Positions 23,560-33,519 of a DNA stretch of 64,000 bases are shown here, in pieces. Origin of the DNA: Antilocapra americana (Eukaryota > Chordata > Mammalia > Artiodactyla > Antilocapridae); NCBI GenBank assembly GCA_007570785.1, contig ML660201.1:32301840-32365839 (forward strand). The letters are read 5' to 3'. Below the pieces are notes generated by a model. That model had not been told where the DNA came from. It saw only the letters and a list, made by a program, of their open reading frames with translations, and made no database searches. Numbering within the stretch: position 1 is the first letter of the stretch; each line of letters begins with the position of its first letter. The position numbers were made by a program, and so were the translations under genes.

Positions 23560-23870
23560 CACTTTGGTTTTCTGAAGAGCTGTGCACATCTTGTAAGTAC
23601 TCACATTTGCACTTAATATTTAATTAACACATGCATTGACTTCATTAGAAGCAATTAGAGAAACAACTTCAGGTAAAGACAGTTTGTGAAATTTCTGGAT
23701 GTGGGCCCATTAGACACTCATGTTTTCAGTCCTTCGAGGATTTCTTACAGGACGTTTTACAGTCACTTTTTAATTTGCTGATTCCTGCTAATTATCAGAA
23801 CTGCTACCTGAAACAGTCACAACATTGGCATAAGGTTAGATGTGCTTGTTCCATTTTATTTATAAGGAGA
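23560..23870. other. Repeat-free, homeobox-site-rich tract (candidate conserved element)
   Basis: No repeat recognised. Contains ttaatatttaattaac, agcaattagag, tttttaatttgctgattcctgctaattatcag and similar AT-core motifs at high density between GC-balanced segments. This is a common composition of vertebrate developmental enhancers, but conservation cannot be judged from one sequence. Confidence 0.25.
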
Positions 23871-24100
23871 TATGGGGCAGATATGGAATATGATTTTTGA
23901 AAATGCTTAAAACATTAACTCCATTTCGTACAACTTTTTGTCAAAATGACAATCCCATTAAGGTGGTAAGATCAAGTTTGCTATTATTTAAGAGCTATCT
24001 TATTCACCTTATAAGGACTCATGTTTTTAATTTACAAGACAAAAGAGTAAAGTTGTGACTAGTTAAAATAGAGTTTGAAAAAGTTCACATCTCCTTTTGG

Positions 24101-24291
24101 AGTAGTAGTTATCAAACTGGAATGTACATCAGAATCTTTTGGAAGGCTTGTTAAAGGGCCCCTATTTCTGGGTCTCTACCTTTAGAGTTTTTGATTCAGG
24201 GTATGTAGAGTAGGGCCCATGACTTTACATTTTGAGCTTGGAAGAAGGGCGCCTGATGCTGAGTTCAGGGACCGTATTTTAAGAATCACTG
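24101..24291 (+). mobile_element. MER5A hAT-Charlie DNA element
   Basis: Starts agtagtagttatcaaactgg and ends ttttaagaatcactg, the diverged inverted termini. Between them lie catcagaatcttttggaaggcttgtt, agagtttttgattcagggtatg and gggcccatgactttacat, in MER5A order. Near full length for a non-autonomous element of about 190 bp. Confidence 0.85.
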
Positions 24292-24489
24292 CTTTAGGGA
24301 AAACATGTAAGGGGTTATGCAGGGGGACTTTCCCATCTTGTTTTCTTGTTATATGTGTGTCATGGTTGGGTACATTGCCTTTTGCTTAAAATGTGCATTT
24401 CTGTTTGGCTTCTCACTAGAATTGTTTCAAATTGGGAAATTGGATTTATCGTATTTGGTAGGAGGGTAGCAAGATATGAAACCCGTATA

Positions 24490-24995
24490 TGTTGCAGGAA
24501 AGGGGACCTCTTCCAGGGCCCAAGAGTGAGCTCTTGTCTGACACTTGGAAGTGAATTGTCTGAGGAGACAACATGAGCTGACAAAGCAAGAGACTTTATT
24601 GGGGAGTGGCGCCTGGGTGGAGAGCAGTAAGGCAAGGAAACCCAGGAGAATCGCTCTGCCATGTAGCTTGCAGTCACAATAATGGGTTTAGTTTCTGGGT
24701 TGTCTGTGACCAGTCATCTTGCTTGGCCTATGGTTGTTCTGACTCAGGTCCTTCCTGGTGACATGAGTGTCTCTCACCCAAGGTGGATTCCAGAGCAAAG
24801 GATTCTAGGAGGATGGTAGGATATATTATGGGCTGGCGTATCCTCCTTCCTTTTGGCCCCTCCCAGCTTTTCCAGTTAGTTTTCAGCACCAGAACCATGT
24901 TCCTTGTTTGGACCTCCTGTTGCAAGACCACTCATGCAAGCAATTACCATTGTGCTTGGCCAAGGTGGGCAGTTTCAGTCAACAGTTCCCTAACA
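24490..24995 (-). mobile_element. Solo LTR of an endogenous retrovirus
   Basis: Read on the minus strand the element begins TGTTAGGGAACTG and ends CTGCAACA, so it has TG...CA termini with short imperfect inverted ends. An AATAAA poly(A) signal lies at 24595-24600 (TTTATT on the plus strand), about 105 bp before the 3' terminus, followed by a GT/T-rich stretch, as at an R/U5 junction. A 4-bp duplication, tata, flanks it at 24486-24489 and 24996-24999; 4 bp is usual for class I (gammaretrovirus-like) elements. No internal retroviral region or second LTR is present nearby, so this is a solo LTR left by recombination. The sequence resembles ruminant LTRs I know of, but I give no family name. Confidence 0.78.
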
Positions 24996-25073
24996 TATAG
25001 ACAGGTATTAATGGGTGGATGAGCTATTCTTTTGATGAAAACAGGCTTTAATCATTTTAATTATCAGTGGGAA

Positions 25074-25188
25074 TTTATTTATTTTTTTTCTTTACATTAT
25101 CATGTTGGTTTTGCCATACATTGACATGAATCTGCCATGGGTATACATGTGTTCCCCTTCCAGTACCACCCTCCCACCTCCCTCCTGA
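25074..25188 (-). mobile_element. L1 3' end, ruminant type, antisense
   Basis: tttacattatcatgttggttttgccatacattgacatgaatctgcc, then catgtgttcccc and ccctcccacctccctcc: the reverse complement of the 3' end of ruminant L1, with its T-run (A tail) at about 25082-25089. Very short 5'-truncated insertion. Confidence 0.85.
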
Positions 25189-25194
25189 TTATGC

Positions 25195-25424
25195 ATTCAT
25201 TAAACATGTATGTTGGAGGGACTCTTTATATGTAGCAAGTATTATTCTCAGCATTCTGGATACTTCCTGAATAAAGAAGACAAAATCACTTTTAGGCATT
25301 TAGGTGGCACATGGGGAGGGATGGAGGGAGACAATAAATCATGTCAAGTAAGAAATGTCCTAAAGAAGACTAAAGCTAATGGGATTACAAAAAGGTGGTG
25401 AGGGAGGGCAGTTTTACATAGGGT
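25195..25424 (-). mobile_element. L2 LINE 3' region, antisense, interrupted by BovB
   Basis: cattcattaaacatgtatg, gtagcaagtattattctcagcattctgg, gaagacaaaatcac, ggagacaataaatcatgtc, gagggcagttttacataggg follow antisense L2. The BovB at 25437 interrupts or ends it. Confidence 0.65.
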
Positions 25425-25436
25425 AAAAGCCACTGA

Positions 25437-26462
25437 ATACCAGACCACCTGACCTGCCTCTTGAGAAATCTATACGGAGGTCAGGAAGTAACAGTTAGAA
25501 CCAGACATGGAACAACAGACTGGTTCCAAGTAGGAAAAGGAGTAGGTCAAGGCTGTATATTGTCACCCTGCTTATGTAACTTATATGCTGAGTACATCAT
25601 GAGAAACGCTGGGCTAGAAGAAGCACAAGATGGAATCAAGATTAACAGGAGAAAAATACCAGAAACAACGTCAGATATGCAGATGACACCACCCTTATGG
25701 CACAAAGTGAAGAAGAACTAAAGAGCCTCTTGATGAAAGTGAAAGAGGAAAGTGAAAAAGTTGGCTTAAATTTCAACATTCAGAAAACAAACATCATGGC
25801 ATCCGGTCCCATCACTTCATTGAAGATAGATGGAAAAACAGTGGAAACAGTGGCTGACTTTATTTTGGGGGGCTCCAAAATCACTGCAGATAGTGACTGC
25901 AACCATGAAATTAAAAAGATGCTTACTCCTTAGAAGGAAAGTTATGACCAACTTAGACAGCATATTAAAAAACAGAGACATTACTTTGCCAACAAAGGTC
26001 TGTCTAGTCAAGACTATGGTTTTTCCAGTGGTCACATATGGATGTGAAAGTTGGACTGTAAAGAAAGCTGAGCACAGAAGAATTGATGCTTTTGATCTGT
26101 GGTGTTGGAGAAGACTCTTGAGAGTCCCTTGGACTGCAAGGAAATCCAGCGAGTCCATCCTAAAGGAGATCAGTCCTGAATATTCATTGGAAGAACTGAT
26201 GCTGAAGCTGAAACTCCAATACTTTGGCCACCTGATGTGAAGAACTGACTCATGGGAAAAGACCCTGGATTCTGGGAAAGATTGAAGGTGGGAGGAGAAG
26301 GGGATGACAGAGGATGAGATGGTTGGATGGCATCACCGACTCAATGGACATGAGTTTGGGTAAATTCTGGGATTTGGTGATGGACAGGGAGACCTGGCAT
26401 GCTGCAGTCCATGGGGTCACAAAGAGTCAGACACGACTGAGCGACTGAACTGAACTGAACTG
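25437..26462 (+). mobile_element. BovB LINE, 5'-truncated, ORF disrupted
   Basis: About 1.03 kb of the 3' part of BovB, an RTE-clade retrotransposon. It starts in the reverse transcriptase region (gaccacctgacctgcctcttgag) and ends in the ACTGA-repeat tail (gactgaactgaactgaactga). The encoded RT reads in pieces: 25461-25721, 25697-25933 and 25830-26240 are successive fragments of one protein shifted between frames, and the YxDD catalytic box near 25672-25690 falls in a shifted frame, so it is dead. The imperfect 12-bp duplication aaaagccactga/aaaagtcattga at 25425-25436 and 26463-26474 marks the insertion. It carries a C-terminal zinc-finger-like stretch as remnants only. Confidence 0.95.
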
Positions 26463-26624
26463 AAAAGTCATTGAGATGGCTTCCAACATAGCACTCTCAG
26501 AACAGAACTCTTGGTGTCTGCACATGAAGTGAAGTCTCTTTCTCTCTCTCCCAACAGTTAGCAAATGCCTTTCCAGGGCTGTATCTATCCTTCAAAGAGG
26601 TCTGGGCACCTGCTTCAGTGACAT

Positions 26625-26815
26625 TCACTCATCAACACTATGTACTGAGTGTTGTGAAGCAGACAATAGAAAGAAGCCTATAAGTAGATGGACTTGATAA
26701 TTTCAGATCACAAGTGCTTTGAAGAAGAGGAACATGATTCAGTTCTGAAAAATGAGGCCATTTACATAATAGGGGAGGCAGAACAGCAGCAGGTACACGG
26801 TTCCATGGCAAGATG
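26625..26815 (-). mobile_element. L2 LINE 3' region, antisense
   Basis: actatgtactgagtgttgtg, cagacaatagaaagaagc, taatttcagatcacaagtgctttgaagaag, gaggccatttacataatagggg, ggcagaacagcagcag: antisense L2 order. Confidence 0.6.
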
Positions 26816-27717
26816 GACTGAAGGAGAATGTGTCTTGGGCACAGATCCTGTTTTTTCTTAGTTCACGTGTATCCTTCTGGTCCATGGAGACTGTGAGCTC
26901 TGCAGCTCTCTCCCTGTGTCACAACTGACAAGTCTCTGCATCCTTTGATGGGAGTGATGGATGCCTGAGTCCGTTCTGGGCTTTCCCTTTAATACCCCCC
27001 GCCATCCCACTCTCCTGCTCTCATTTCCATTTTGTCTTCCTTTCTGTTATTCTTTTATTTCTTATCCTCCTTTTTTCATTTTTCCATGACTTATGTTGAT
27101 GAGGATTGTGTGGGGGACTATATTAGGAATGATTTCACATGGCATTTATGTATTAATAAGGTTGTTAGTTTGGGGACTTCGTTTCTTCTTTCCCTCCATA
27201 ATTTTTTGTAATAAACGCCCATTTCATTTTCTAAATGTTTTCTTGAGCCCAGAAGACCTTATATACAAAAGGTATTTCTCATCTTGTACCCTGATACAGT
27301 GTTTGCTAAAATATACACACAGGAAAAAAGTCATTCAACAGGAAAAATAAAACAAAAAGGAAACTAGTTGTTTCATCTGTTCAGAGAGGCACCCAGCCAG
27401 AGTAGTGAGTAGTAATTGCAGTATTTTGTCATGGAAGTCTTTGGTTGTAAATAATAGATTTCTGTTTTTCTGCCTACTTTTGTTTCATTGCCCATTAGAG
27501 GACCTTGCTTTGAAAAGTGCAGCTGAGGGCTTAGTCATGGGAGCGTGAGTTAGCGAGAAGTATGGGACAGCTGCTCTTGGCTGCTTAAGAGTTTCCAGGT
27601 GTGGTTGGTGCAGAACTGAGGCTCAGCCAGAACCACTGGCACTGTTTTCAGCATGTGTCTTGATTAAGGGACTCTACAGTGAGCCCTTTTTGCTCTCCAA
27701 CCTTGAAGATGGCTCAC
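26816..27717. other. Unassigned stretch
   Basis: No gene or named repeat recognised. An 85-codon frame at 27093-27350 is hydrophobic by composition only. Confidence 0.4.
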
Positions 27718-27800
27718 TATGCTTTGGTATACTCATTTGTAAAATGGAGTTAATTGGGTCCACCTTACTGGGTTTCTGTGGGGATTAACTCAGGATGGTG
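27718..27800 (-). mobile_element. MIR fragment, antisense
   Basis: ggtatactcatttgtaaaatggagttaattgggtcc, ctgtggggattaactcagg: antisense MIR. Confidence 0.6.
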
Positions 27801-27814
27801 GTGATGAGAAGAGT

Positions 27815-27995
27815 TCACATTTTGAACACTTGAAACCCACCAGGCAAATGCCAAAGCGCTTTACATTCACCATCTCAGTTGATCCCTGCAGTAGCTGCCA
27901 AGATCAACACTACTGTCCTCATGTTCCTCTTGGGGAAAGGATTGTGTAGAAGGTTACGTGAACCGCTCAAGGATACCCATGTTAGTGCAGTGCCT
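27815..27995 (+). mobile_element. MIR SINE
   Basis: gccaaagcgctttacattcaccatctcagttgatccctgcagtagc, tactgtcctcatgttcc, ggttacgtgaaccgctcaagg: sense MIR, only 15 bp from the antisense MIR fragment. Confidence 0.68.
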
Positions 27996-28494
27996 CATAC
28001 GCATGGAGTGTTTCTGGAAAGGAAATAGCTGCTGCTGCTGTTCTTTAGATTTAACAAAAAAGAAACATAGTTTGAATATATTACAGAGTATAAGAGATCT
28101 GATATCTAATATATGTTGTTTTCTGTTTATGTAGTTATCTGACTCCATTTCCTAACACTAATTTTCATCTTTGTTTTTCTACTGATAAAAAAATCAGTTT
28201 AATTTTTTTTTTCTCCTGTAAATGCTCTGAATATGGACATCCTATCACAACACAATATCTGCTGGTCCTCTTGGATCAAGCCTTCTTTGTGCCATCTAGG
28301 AAGACTTTTCTTGACTTCCCTTTGGAGATAAGGGAATAGACATTTTGTGTAAGTCAATAAAGATCCTCCTGGAAATTATGACTGGGGACATTTCTTCTAA
28401 TTCTTCTAATTTTTAGCATCTTCAGGATCTCATTTGGCTTACTTGGAAACAGAGCCAATTTGTACACTACTTTTTATGTTCTGGGTGTGTTGGA
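27996..28494. other. Unassigned stretch
   Basis: A short GCT repeat at about 28027-28042 and T-runs near 28205. No gene or named element seen. Confidence 0.4.
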
Positions 28495-28680
28495 CCCAGG
28501 AGTGTGAGGGCAGGAAAGACTTGAGTCCATGTCTGAGCTCTGTTTATATAAGTTGCCTGATCTTAGGAAAGTCTCTCATTGTTTTAGCATCTCAGTCTTC
28601 ATAACCCAAAATGGGGCTCATGGGGATGATGACATGATGATGTTAATGAAACTGTCCATCTTGTAGGGTTACATTAATTA
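28495..28680 (-). mobile_element. MIR SINE, antisense
   Basis: gacttgagtccatgtctgagctctg, gttgcctgatcttaggaaagtc, gcatctcagtcttcataacccaaaatggggctc, ttgtagggttacattaattaaatac. Confidence 0.65.
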
Positions 28681-28828
28681 AATACAACTTTGTAGGTTAA
28701 GGCTTTGTAGGCTTTTATTCCTCCTCTCAAGTTATATACTTCATTGTCTATGTGTTCTACTTTTCCCTCAACGTCTGTTTCCTTTACAGTATTCTTTCCT
28801 GCCTTCCCTACCCTTTCTTCCATTCTTT

Positions 28829-28970
28829 TCCTCCTTCCATGTGTCCAGTAGTCTATCCACTCACCCACCCACCCATTCTTCCTTCCATACACCCATCCAT
28901 CCATGCATCTGTCCATCCATCCATTATCTGTCCATCTGCCTATTCATCTGTCCATCCATCCAGCCTTCCC
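28829..28970. repeat. CCAT/CCAC-rich tetranucleotide microsatellite
   Basis: Imperfect tetranucleotide array of ccat, ccac and atct units over about 140 bp, broken by tctgtccat interruptions. Reading frames of 78-80 codons crossing it, full of Pro, Ser and His, are artefacts of the repeat. Confidence 0.9.
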
Positions 28971-29099
28971 CCACCCCCTCTTCAACTTTGAGTTTCAATT
29001 TTACCAAATGCCCCTTTGCACCTTGGGCCTACAGAAGTGAACAAGTTGTTGTCAGTTACAGTACCATGGCCACATAGATGTTAATCTACACCATAATCT

Positions 29100-29268
29100 T
29101 CTAGATAATATGTTTTTCTTATTTTATTGTGTTTATTTTCTGTCCTCCCTTCCACACCCTAGATTTTTTACTTAATGCTCTTAAGTGTAGCTGTATCCCC
29201 AGTTTCTAGAACAGTGCCTGGCATGGAATGAATTCTCAACAAATGGTTTTGAATAAACAAATGGATCC
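29100..29268 (+). mobile_element. L2 LINE 3' end
   Basis: tttattttctgtcctcccttcc, ctgtatccccagtttctagaacagtgcctggcatgg, attctcaacaaatggttttgaataaac: L2 3' terminus. Confidence 0.78.
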
Positions 29269-29639
29269 CTACTGAAACTTAACATATAGGCAAGTTGAGA
29301 TATGGATGAGCTTGCTTTTTTTAAGGACTTTTTTTTTTTTAAGAGGTTTTGGTAGTTTCAGAATTGTTGTAGCAGAAGATAAGTATGAATGGTTTGCAAA
29401 TGATGGCCTTTGTAGATTTGGGTGTTTCTTTAAAGTGTGTTGAAATTGATTTTCTGGGAGAAGAGAGAAACGCTGAGGTGATGTGACTCTGGCTTCCCAC
29501 ACCCAGCTTCAGTCAGACTGGTTTTGCTTTTCTCTGATCTATATATCTGGCTTCTACTTAAGATCTCATTTGAAGAATGGTTTCCCCTACTGAAAAGTTT
29601 CATTTTAGATTAGAAAATTCTTCAGATGCAACACTGCTC

Positions 29640-29764
29640 TGGCAGTCTCCTGTTTTGGCCACTTTCTGACCTCCTCCAGGCATTTTCCACATCAGAGCCA
29701 GGATGGTATTTCGAAGTATAAACCTGACCACCATGTCACTCCCTCAAAACACTACAGTGGATTC
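29640..29764 (+). mobile_element. L2 LINE internal fragment
   Basis: agagccaggatggtatttcg, aagtataaacctgaccaccatgtcactccctc, aaaacactacagtgg: the L2 phrase that normally precedes ggcttcccatctcac. Confidence 0.6.
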
Positions 29765-29970
29765 GTGTTAATAATGAAAGCAATATCTGCTGTTTATTAA
29801 GGCTTACTAAGTCCATTCTGAGCGTTTTCTGTGTACTGACTCGTTGGGTCCTTTGTACTGGATAGAGAGTCTTCTAAATCCCCATTTTACAGATGAAGGA
29901 ACCAAGTTTCAGAGATGTTAAAACTTGCCCAAGTGACGCAGCTGGCAATTAAACTTAGAAGAGAGACAAA
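29765..29970 (+). mobile_element. MIR SINE
   Basis: atctgctgtttattaaggc, tccccattttacagatgaaggaacc, agatgttaaaacttgcccaagtgacgcagctggcaa: well-preserved MIR core. Confidence 0.8.
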
Positions 29971-29989
29971 ATAAAGATATTAAAAGTTC

Positions 29990-30440
29990 CTAAACTTTTT
30001 GTGCATGGACCCTTCTGGCACTCTGGTAAAACCTATGGAAACTATCTCAACATACTATTTTTTAACTGTATAAAATAGTATTACAAATGAAACAGTTACA
30101 TTTAAATATAATGTGCAAAATGTTTTAAATAAACTTGGAGCTTATGGATCATATAAGTAATATATGAACTTCTTCAAATGCATTAAGTTATGAGATCCAG
30201 AGCTAGGCACAGTAACTCCATAATTTGTAAGTAGTGATGAATGTGTATGAATTTCATGGTGTCTGCAAAACCCTAACAAGATAGGAAATTGGATTCTAAT
30301 TTCTATTGGTGAGAAAGTGGCAGCTATTGCTATAATACCATCATGATTTGTTGTCTATGCTCATAATAGAAGGAAATGCTGAATTTTAGTCAAAAGAGAG
30401 TAAAAATATAAATGTAATTTTTACCTATCCATGTTCTGAG
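29990..30440. mobile_element. Old DNA-transposon-like repeat
   Basis: ttttgtgcatggacccttctggcactctgg, taaaatagtattacaaatgaaacag, aagtaatatatgaacttcttc, gtaagtagtgatgaatgtg, ttgttgtctatgctcataatagaaggaaatgctg follow, in order, a mammal-wide element I recognise by sequence but cannot name safely. Confidence 0.5.
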
Positions 30441-30844
30441 ACCCTTGCAATATAATCTTAACAGTAAGTCCTTCCCTGTCTTGTACCCTATGGCTTGGCC
30501 TCTAATTACCTTTCCAGACATGTATCTCCTTCCACATTAGCTTCCTCTCTGCTCCCAGTCATGCTGCCTGCTCTTGGGTCCCTTGTATTCCTCTGCATGA
30601 GACCTTCGCACATACTGGATCTCCTGCCTGGAATGTACACCCCCTCCTTTCTCACTCTGTTAAGTTTTTTCCTCCCCACCTTGGTACAGTGTCTCTTCCC
30701 CAAGGAAGATCTCCTTGGTCTCCCCTCCAAGTCACAGAACCTCTTTTGGGATCTCCATGCTCCCACTCAGAGCTCCAGGTTTGGGATTCTTTGTGTGACC
30801 ATTTGATCAAAGTCTGCCTCTGTATAGAATTTAAGCTTTGTGAG

Positions 30845-31223
30845 TGTATTTGTTTGCTAACATCACCAAGTATTGACTAGGTGGCTTCAGCAACAGAAAT
30901 TTACTTCCTCACAATTCTAGAGGCTGGAAGTTGGTTTCCAGCAGGGTTGGTTTCTTCTGAAGTTTAATTCCTTGCCTTGTAGATGGCCACCGTCCTACTG
31001 TGTTTTCACATGGTCTTGCCTCTGTGCCTGTCTATGTCCTAATTTCTTCTCCATATAAGGACACCCTTCGTATTGAATTAGGACCACTCTTATGACCTTG
31101 TTTTAACTTAATCACCTTTTAAAAGACCTTATTTCCAAATACAGTCACATTCTGAAAATGCTGGGGGTTAGGACTTAAATGAATTTGGCCTGTGTGGAGG
31201 TGGAGCACAGTTCAGCAATAACA
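30845..31223 (-). mobile_element. MLT1 (MaLR) LTR, antisense, in L2
   Basis: Antisense MLT1 order: tgtatttgtttgctaac, ggtggcttcagcaacagaaatttac, acaattctagaggctgg, tgttttcacatggtcttgcctctg, ataaggacacccttcgtattg, ttatttccaaatacagtcacattctg, ending near acagttcagcaataaca. Near full length. Confidence 0.82.
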
Positions 31224-31319
31224 CAAGTGAAGGGAGAAAGTGTGTTTCATTCACCACACTTTCCCCATCATCTAGCATCTAGCACTTAACCCAGAGTTGA
31301 CCATCAATAATCATCTATT

Positions 31320-31642
31320 GGACTTCCCTGGTAGCTCAGCTGGTAAAGAATCTGCCTGCAGTGCAGGAGACCCTGGTTTAATTCCTGGGTTTGCGAAGAT
31401 CCCCTGGAGAAGGGATAGGCTACCCACTCCAGTATTCTTGGGCTTCCCTGGTGGCTCTGATGGTAAAGAACCAGCCTGTAATTTGGGAGACCTGGTTTGG
31501 GAAGATGTGCTGGAGCAGGAAATGGTAACTCACCCTAGTATTCTTGCCTGGAGAATCCCCAAGGACAGAGAGAAGACTGGTGGGCTGTATGGAGTCACAA
31601 AGAGTGGGACATGACTAAGCTACTTAACACACACACACACAT
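31320..31642 (+). mobile_element. Bov-tA3 SINE (dimeric tRNA head) in L2
   Basis: Two tRNA-Glu-like heads in tandem: one from gacttccctggtagctcagc (31321), the second from ggcttccctggtggctctg (31441), followed by one Bov-A-type 3' part ending gggacatgactaagc. This head-head structure defines Bov-tA3. An AC-repeat tail sits at 31628-31640. The target duplication atctatt lies at 31313-31319 and 31643-31649. Confidence 0.93.
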
Positions 31643-31672
31643 ATCTATTAAATGAATGAATATGGATGCAAG

Positions 31673-32374
31673 TATAAATGAATGAAATATACTTTGTTGA
31701 CCATTTAAACATTAAAAACATGCTTTTTTTATCTCATGTTCTAACATTGAGCTTATTCTTTGGATTCTATTTTTCACTGTTCTGAAGTAGAGTCCCTCTG
31801 ATCTAGGAATGTCCAAATCACATTAAATGGAAAATCTTATGTGCCTATACTTGTCTACTTGATTCAGCCCCAGTAGTGTTACTCATGTAATTAAATCACA
31901 GACTTGGAATATTTAAATTTCAATTCTGGGCTGATTAGTTATAACCTGAATGTTACTCTGTTCTGACATGCAGCACGTTGACTTGGGTTGTTAAATCGAA
32001 TCACTATTTGGTTGTAGAAAGCAGGGTGTTAGCTTCTATGAGAAACTAATTGGATTGGAATTGGTTGAAGCAGCTATTTTCTGGGATGATTGCAGTCCCT
32101 TTATGCATACTTTTTTCTTTTTGCTCCCATATAAGTACAGGTGGCCACAGCAGTCTCAAATACAAAATTGAAAAATGTAACAGTGCTGACAGTATAACTT
32201 CTAGAAGTACATTAGCGTGTGATAGGCTGTGATAGTGGGATTTAAATTCTGTTGGATTTCAAAAATAAAGGTTCTTAGCATTTTTATCAATATAGCAGCA
32301 AACTGGAAAGAATGAGATGAGGGATGTACTTAACATGGGACTGGCAGGTTCTTTATATTTTTTAAGGTTTTGCT
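31673..32374. other. Unassigned stretch
   Basis: AT-rich, no named element or gene. Confidence 0.4.
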
Positions 32375-32383
32375 TGTGTAACA

Positions 32384-32517
32384 TGTATGCATGCATGCTA
32401 AGTCACTTCAGTTGTCCCCGACTCTTTGCGATCCCGTGGACTGTAGCCCTCCAGGCTCCTCTGTCCATGGAATTCTCCAGGCAAGAATACTGAAGTGGGT
32501 TGCCATTCCCTTCTCCA
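32384..32517 (-). mobile_element. Bov-A / truncated Bov-tA, antisense
   Basis: Only the Bov-A unit is present (gcatgctaagtcacttcag...ctccaggcaagaatactgaagtggg, ending attcccttctcca); the tRNA head is missing. The perfect 9-bp duplication tgtgtaaca at 32375-32383 and 32518-32526 shows that it inserted in this short form. Confidence 0.93.
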
Positions 32518-32539
32518 TGTGTAACACAGGCAAAAATAT

Positions 32540-33400
32540 TTAAATCAATACATTTTTAACAAATTTCACATGTTCTGATTCTTTCCATTACCCAGTCACT
32601 TTAGTTCCACCAAAGTCATGATCTTCAAGATAAGACAGGCCTTTCAAAAGTTTTGTTCAATCCACAGCTGTCATTTTAGTTAGCCCACAGTTCTTTCAGT
32701 TGGATTTCTTTGATCTCCAGTGGAATACGGACACACTTCACAATTCCCCATCTGTACTCTTTGGGATCCAGTTTCTTCAAGCAGTTTATTGTAGGACCAT
32801 GTTTAGGATCAGAAGATGGATCTGGCTGAATTTGACACCCTCTAAAAGTTTATATCATATTCACTCCTAAGGTGTCACATCCTAGAATAGTACACATCGT
32901 TGAGATATGCCAAGACCTTTGTAAAATCCAGACACTATGTTTTCAAGATAAAAGGCTAAAAAAAGAAGCCATCTTTGTTTCATGTCAACATTTAAATTGG
33001 AGTGCTCAATCAATACAGCTGATGATTTAGATGTAGCTGATGAGATCTTGAGTGTAGTGTTTTCCCTAATGTTCCTGAGTACTGCTAAAAATAAATTTAA
33101 AATAAATAAATAAAATTTAAAGAATAAAAACATAATAAATGAAAGTTTTTTGTCAAAGAGCACAGCACTCTTAGGATGCAGGTATTCTTTGTGAATTTCC
33201 AGGTCAGAAATACAGTGTACAAATTTGCACACATTTCCCCCACACTCTTTTTTTCTTAAGGAACTGGCATCCTGAGAAACAGACTTTGAGGGTGGTCTCT
33301 GTAGACAGTCTAAAATTAGTTCACACATTTTTTTGCTTTGGGGATGTTTCTCTGAATTTCTTCTTTTACCATTCAAGATATCATAGAATTATATGTTGGT
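32540..33400 (-). pseudogene. Candidate decayed gene copy, parent unknown
   Basis: On the minus strand a frame of 164 codons runs from ATG at 33374-33376 to a TAG at 32882-32884. Its first part (about codons 1-80) is Lys/Ser-rich and includes a CxxxxC...HxxxxH arrangement that could be a degenerate zinc finger. Its middle is a low-complexity Phe/Leu stretch encoded by a TTTA-rich tract at about 33085-33130, which looks like an inserted A-rich tract, not protein. Further downstream (about 32670-32810) a second frame of about 45 codons reads smoothly and ends in TAA at about 32673. Frames interrupted by shifts and a TTTA tract suggest a retrocopy or a relic of an exon. I do not recognise the protein. 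No A tail or flanking duplication was found. Confidence 0.3.
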
Positions 33401-33519
33401 ATTTCACAGGCATCGTTCTAAATATCAATTTTTAATGCAGACCATTACAGTGGTTAAAGTGTAAGTTTTAAAACTTAATTTAGCAATTAAAAAAAAAACT
33501 CCTCAAAATTTCCTTGTTT

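Larger units (their letters stand above)
30445..31672 (+). mobile_element. L2 LINE 3' end split by MLT1 and Bov-tA3
   Basis: Three pieces of one L2: 30445-30844 (tccttccctgtcttgtacc...agaccttcgcacatactgg...ctcctgcctggaatgtac...tctgtatagaatttaagctttg), 31224-31319 (ccatcatctagcatctagcacttaaccc...gttgaccatcaataatc) and 31650-31672 (aaatgaatgaat). An antisense MLT1 and a Bov-tA3 sit between the pieces. Confidence 0.78.

Noticed and set aside
24360..24677. 105-codon minus-strand frame
   Set aside because: Lies mostly in the solo LTR, runs past its edge, and has no known domain.
28752..29077. Pro/Ser/His-rich frames of 78-79 codons
   Set aside because: Products of reading the CCAT microsatellite in different frames.
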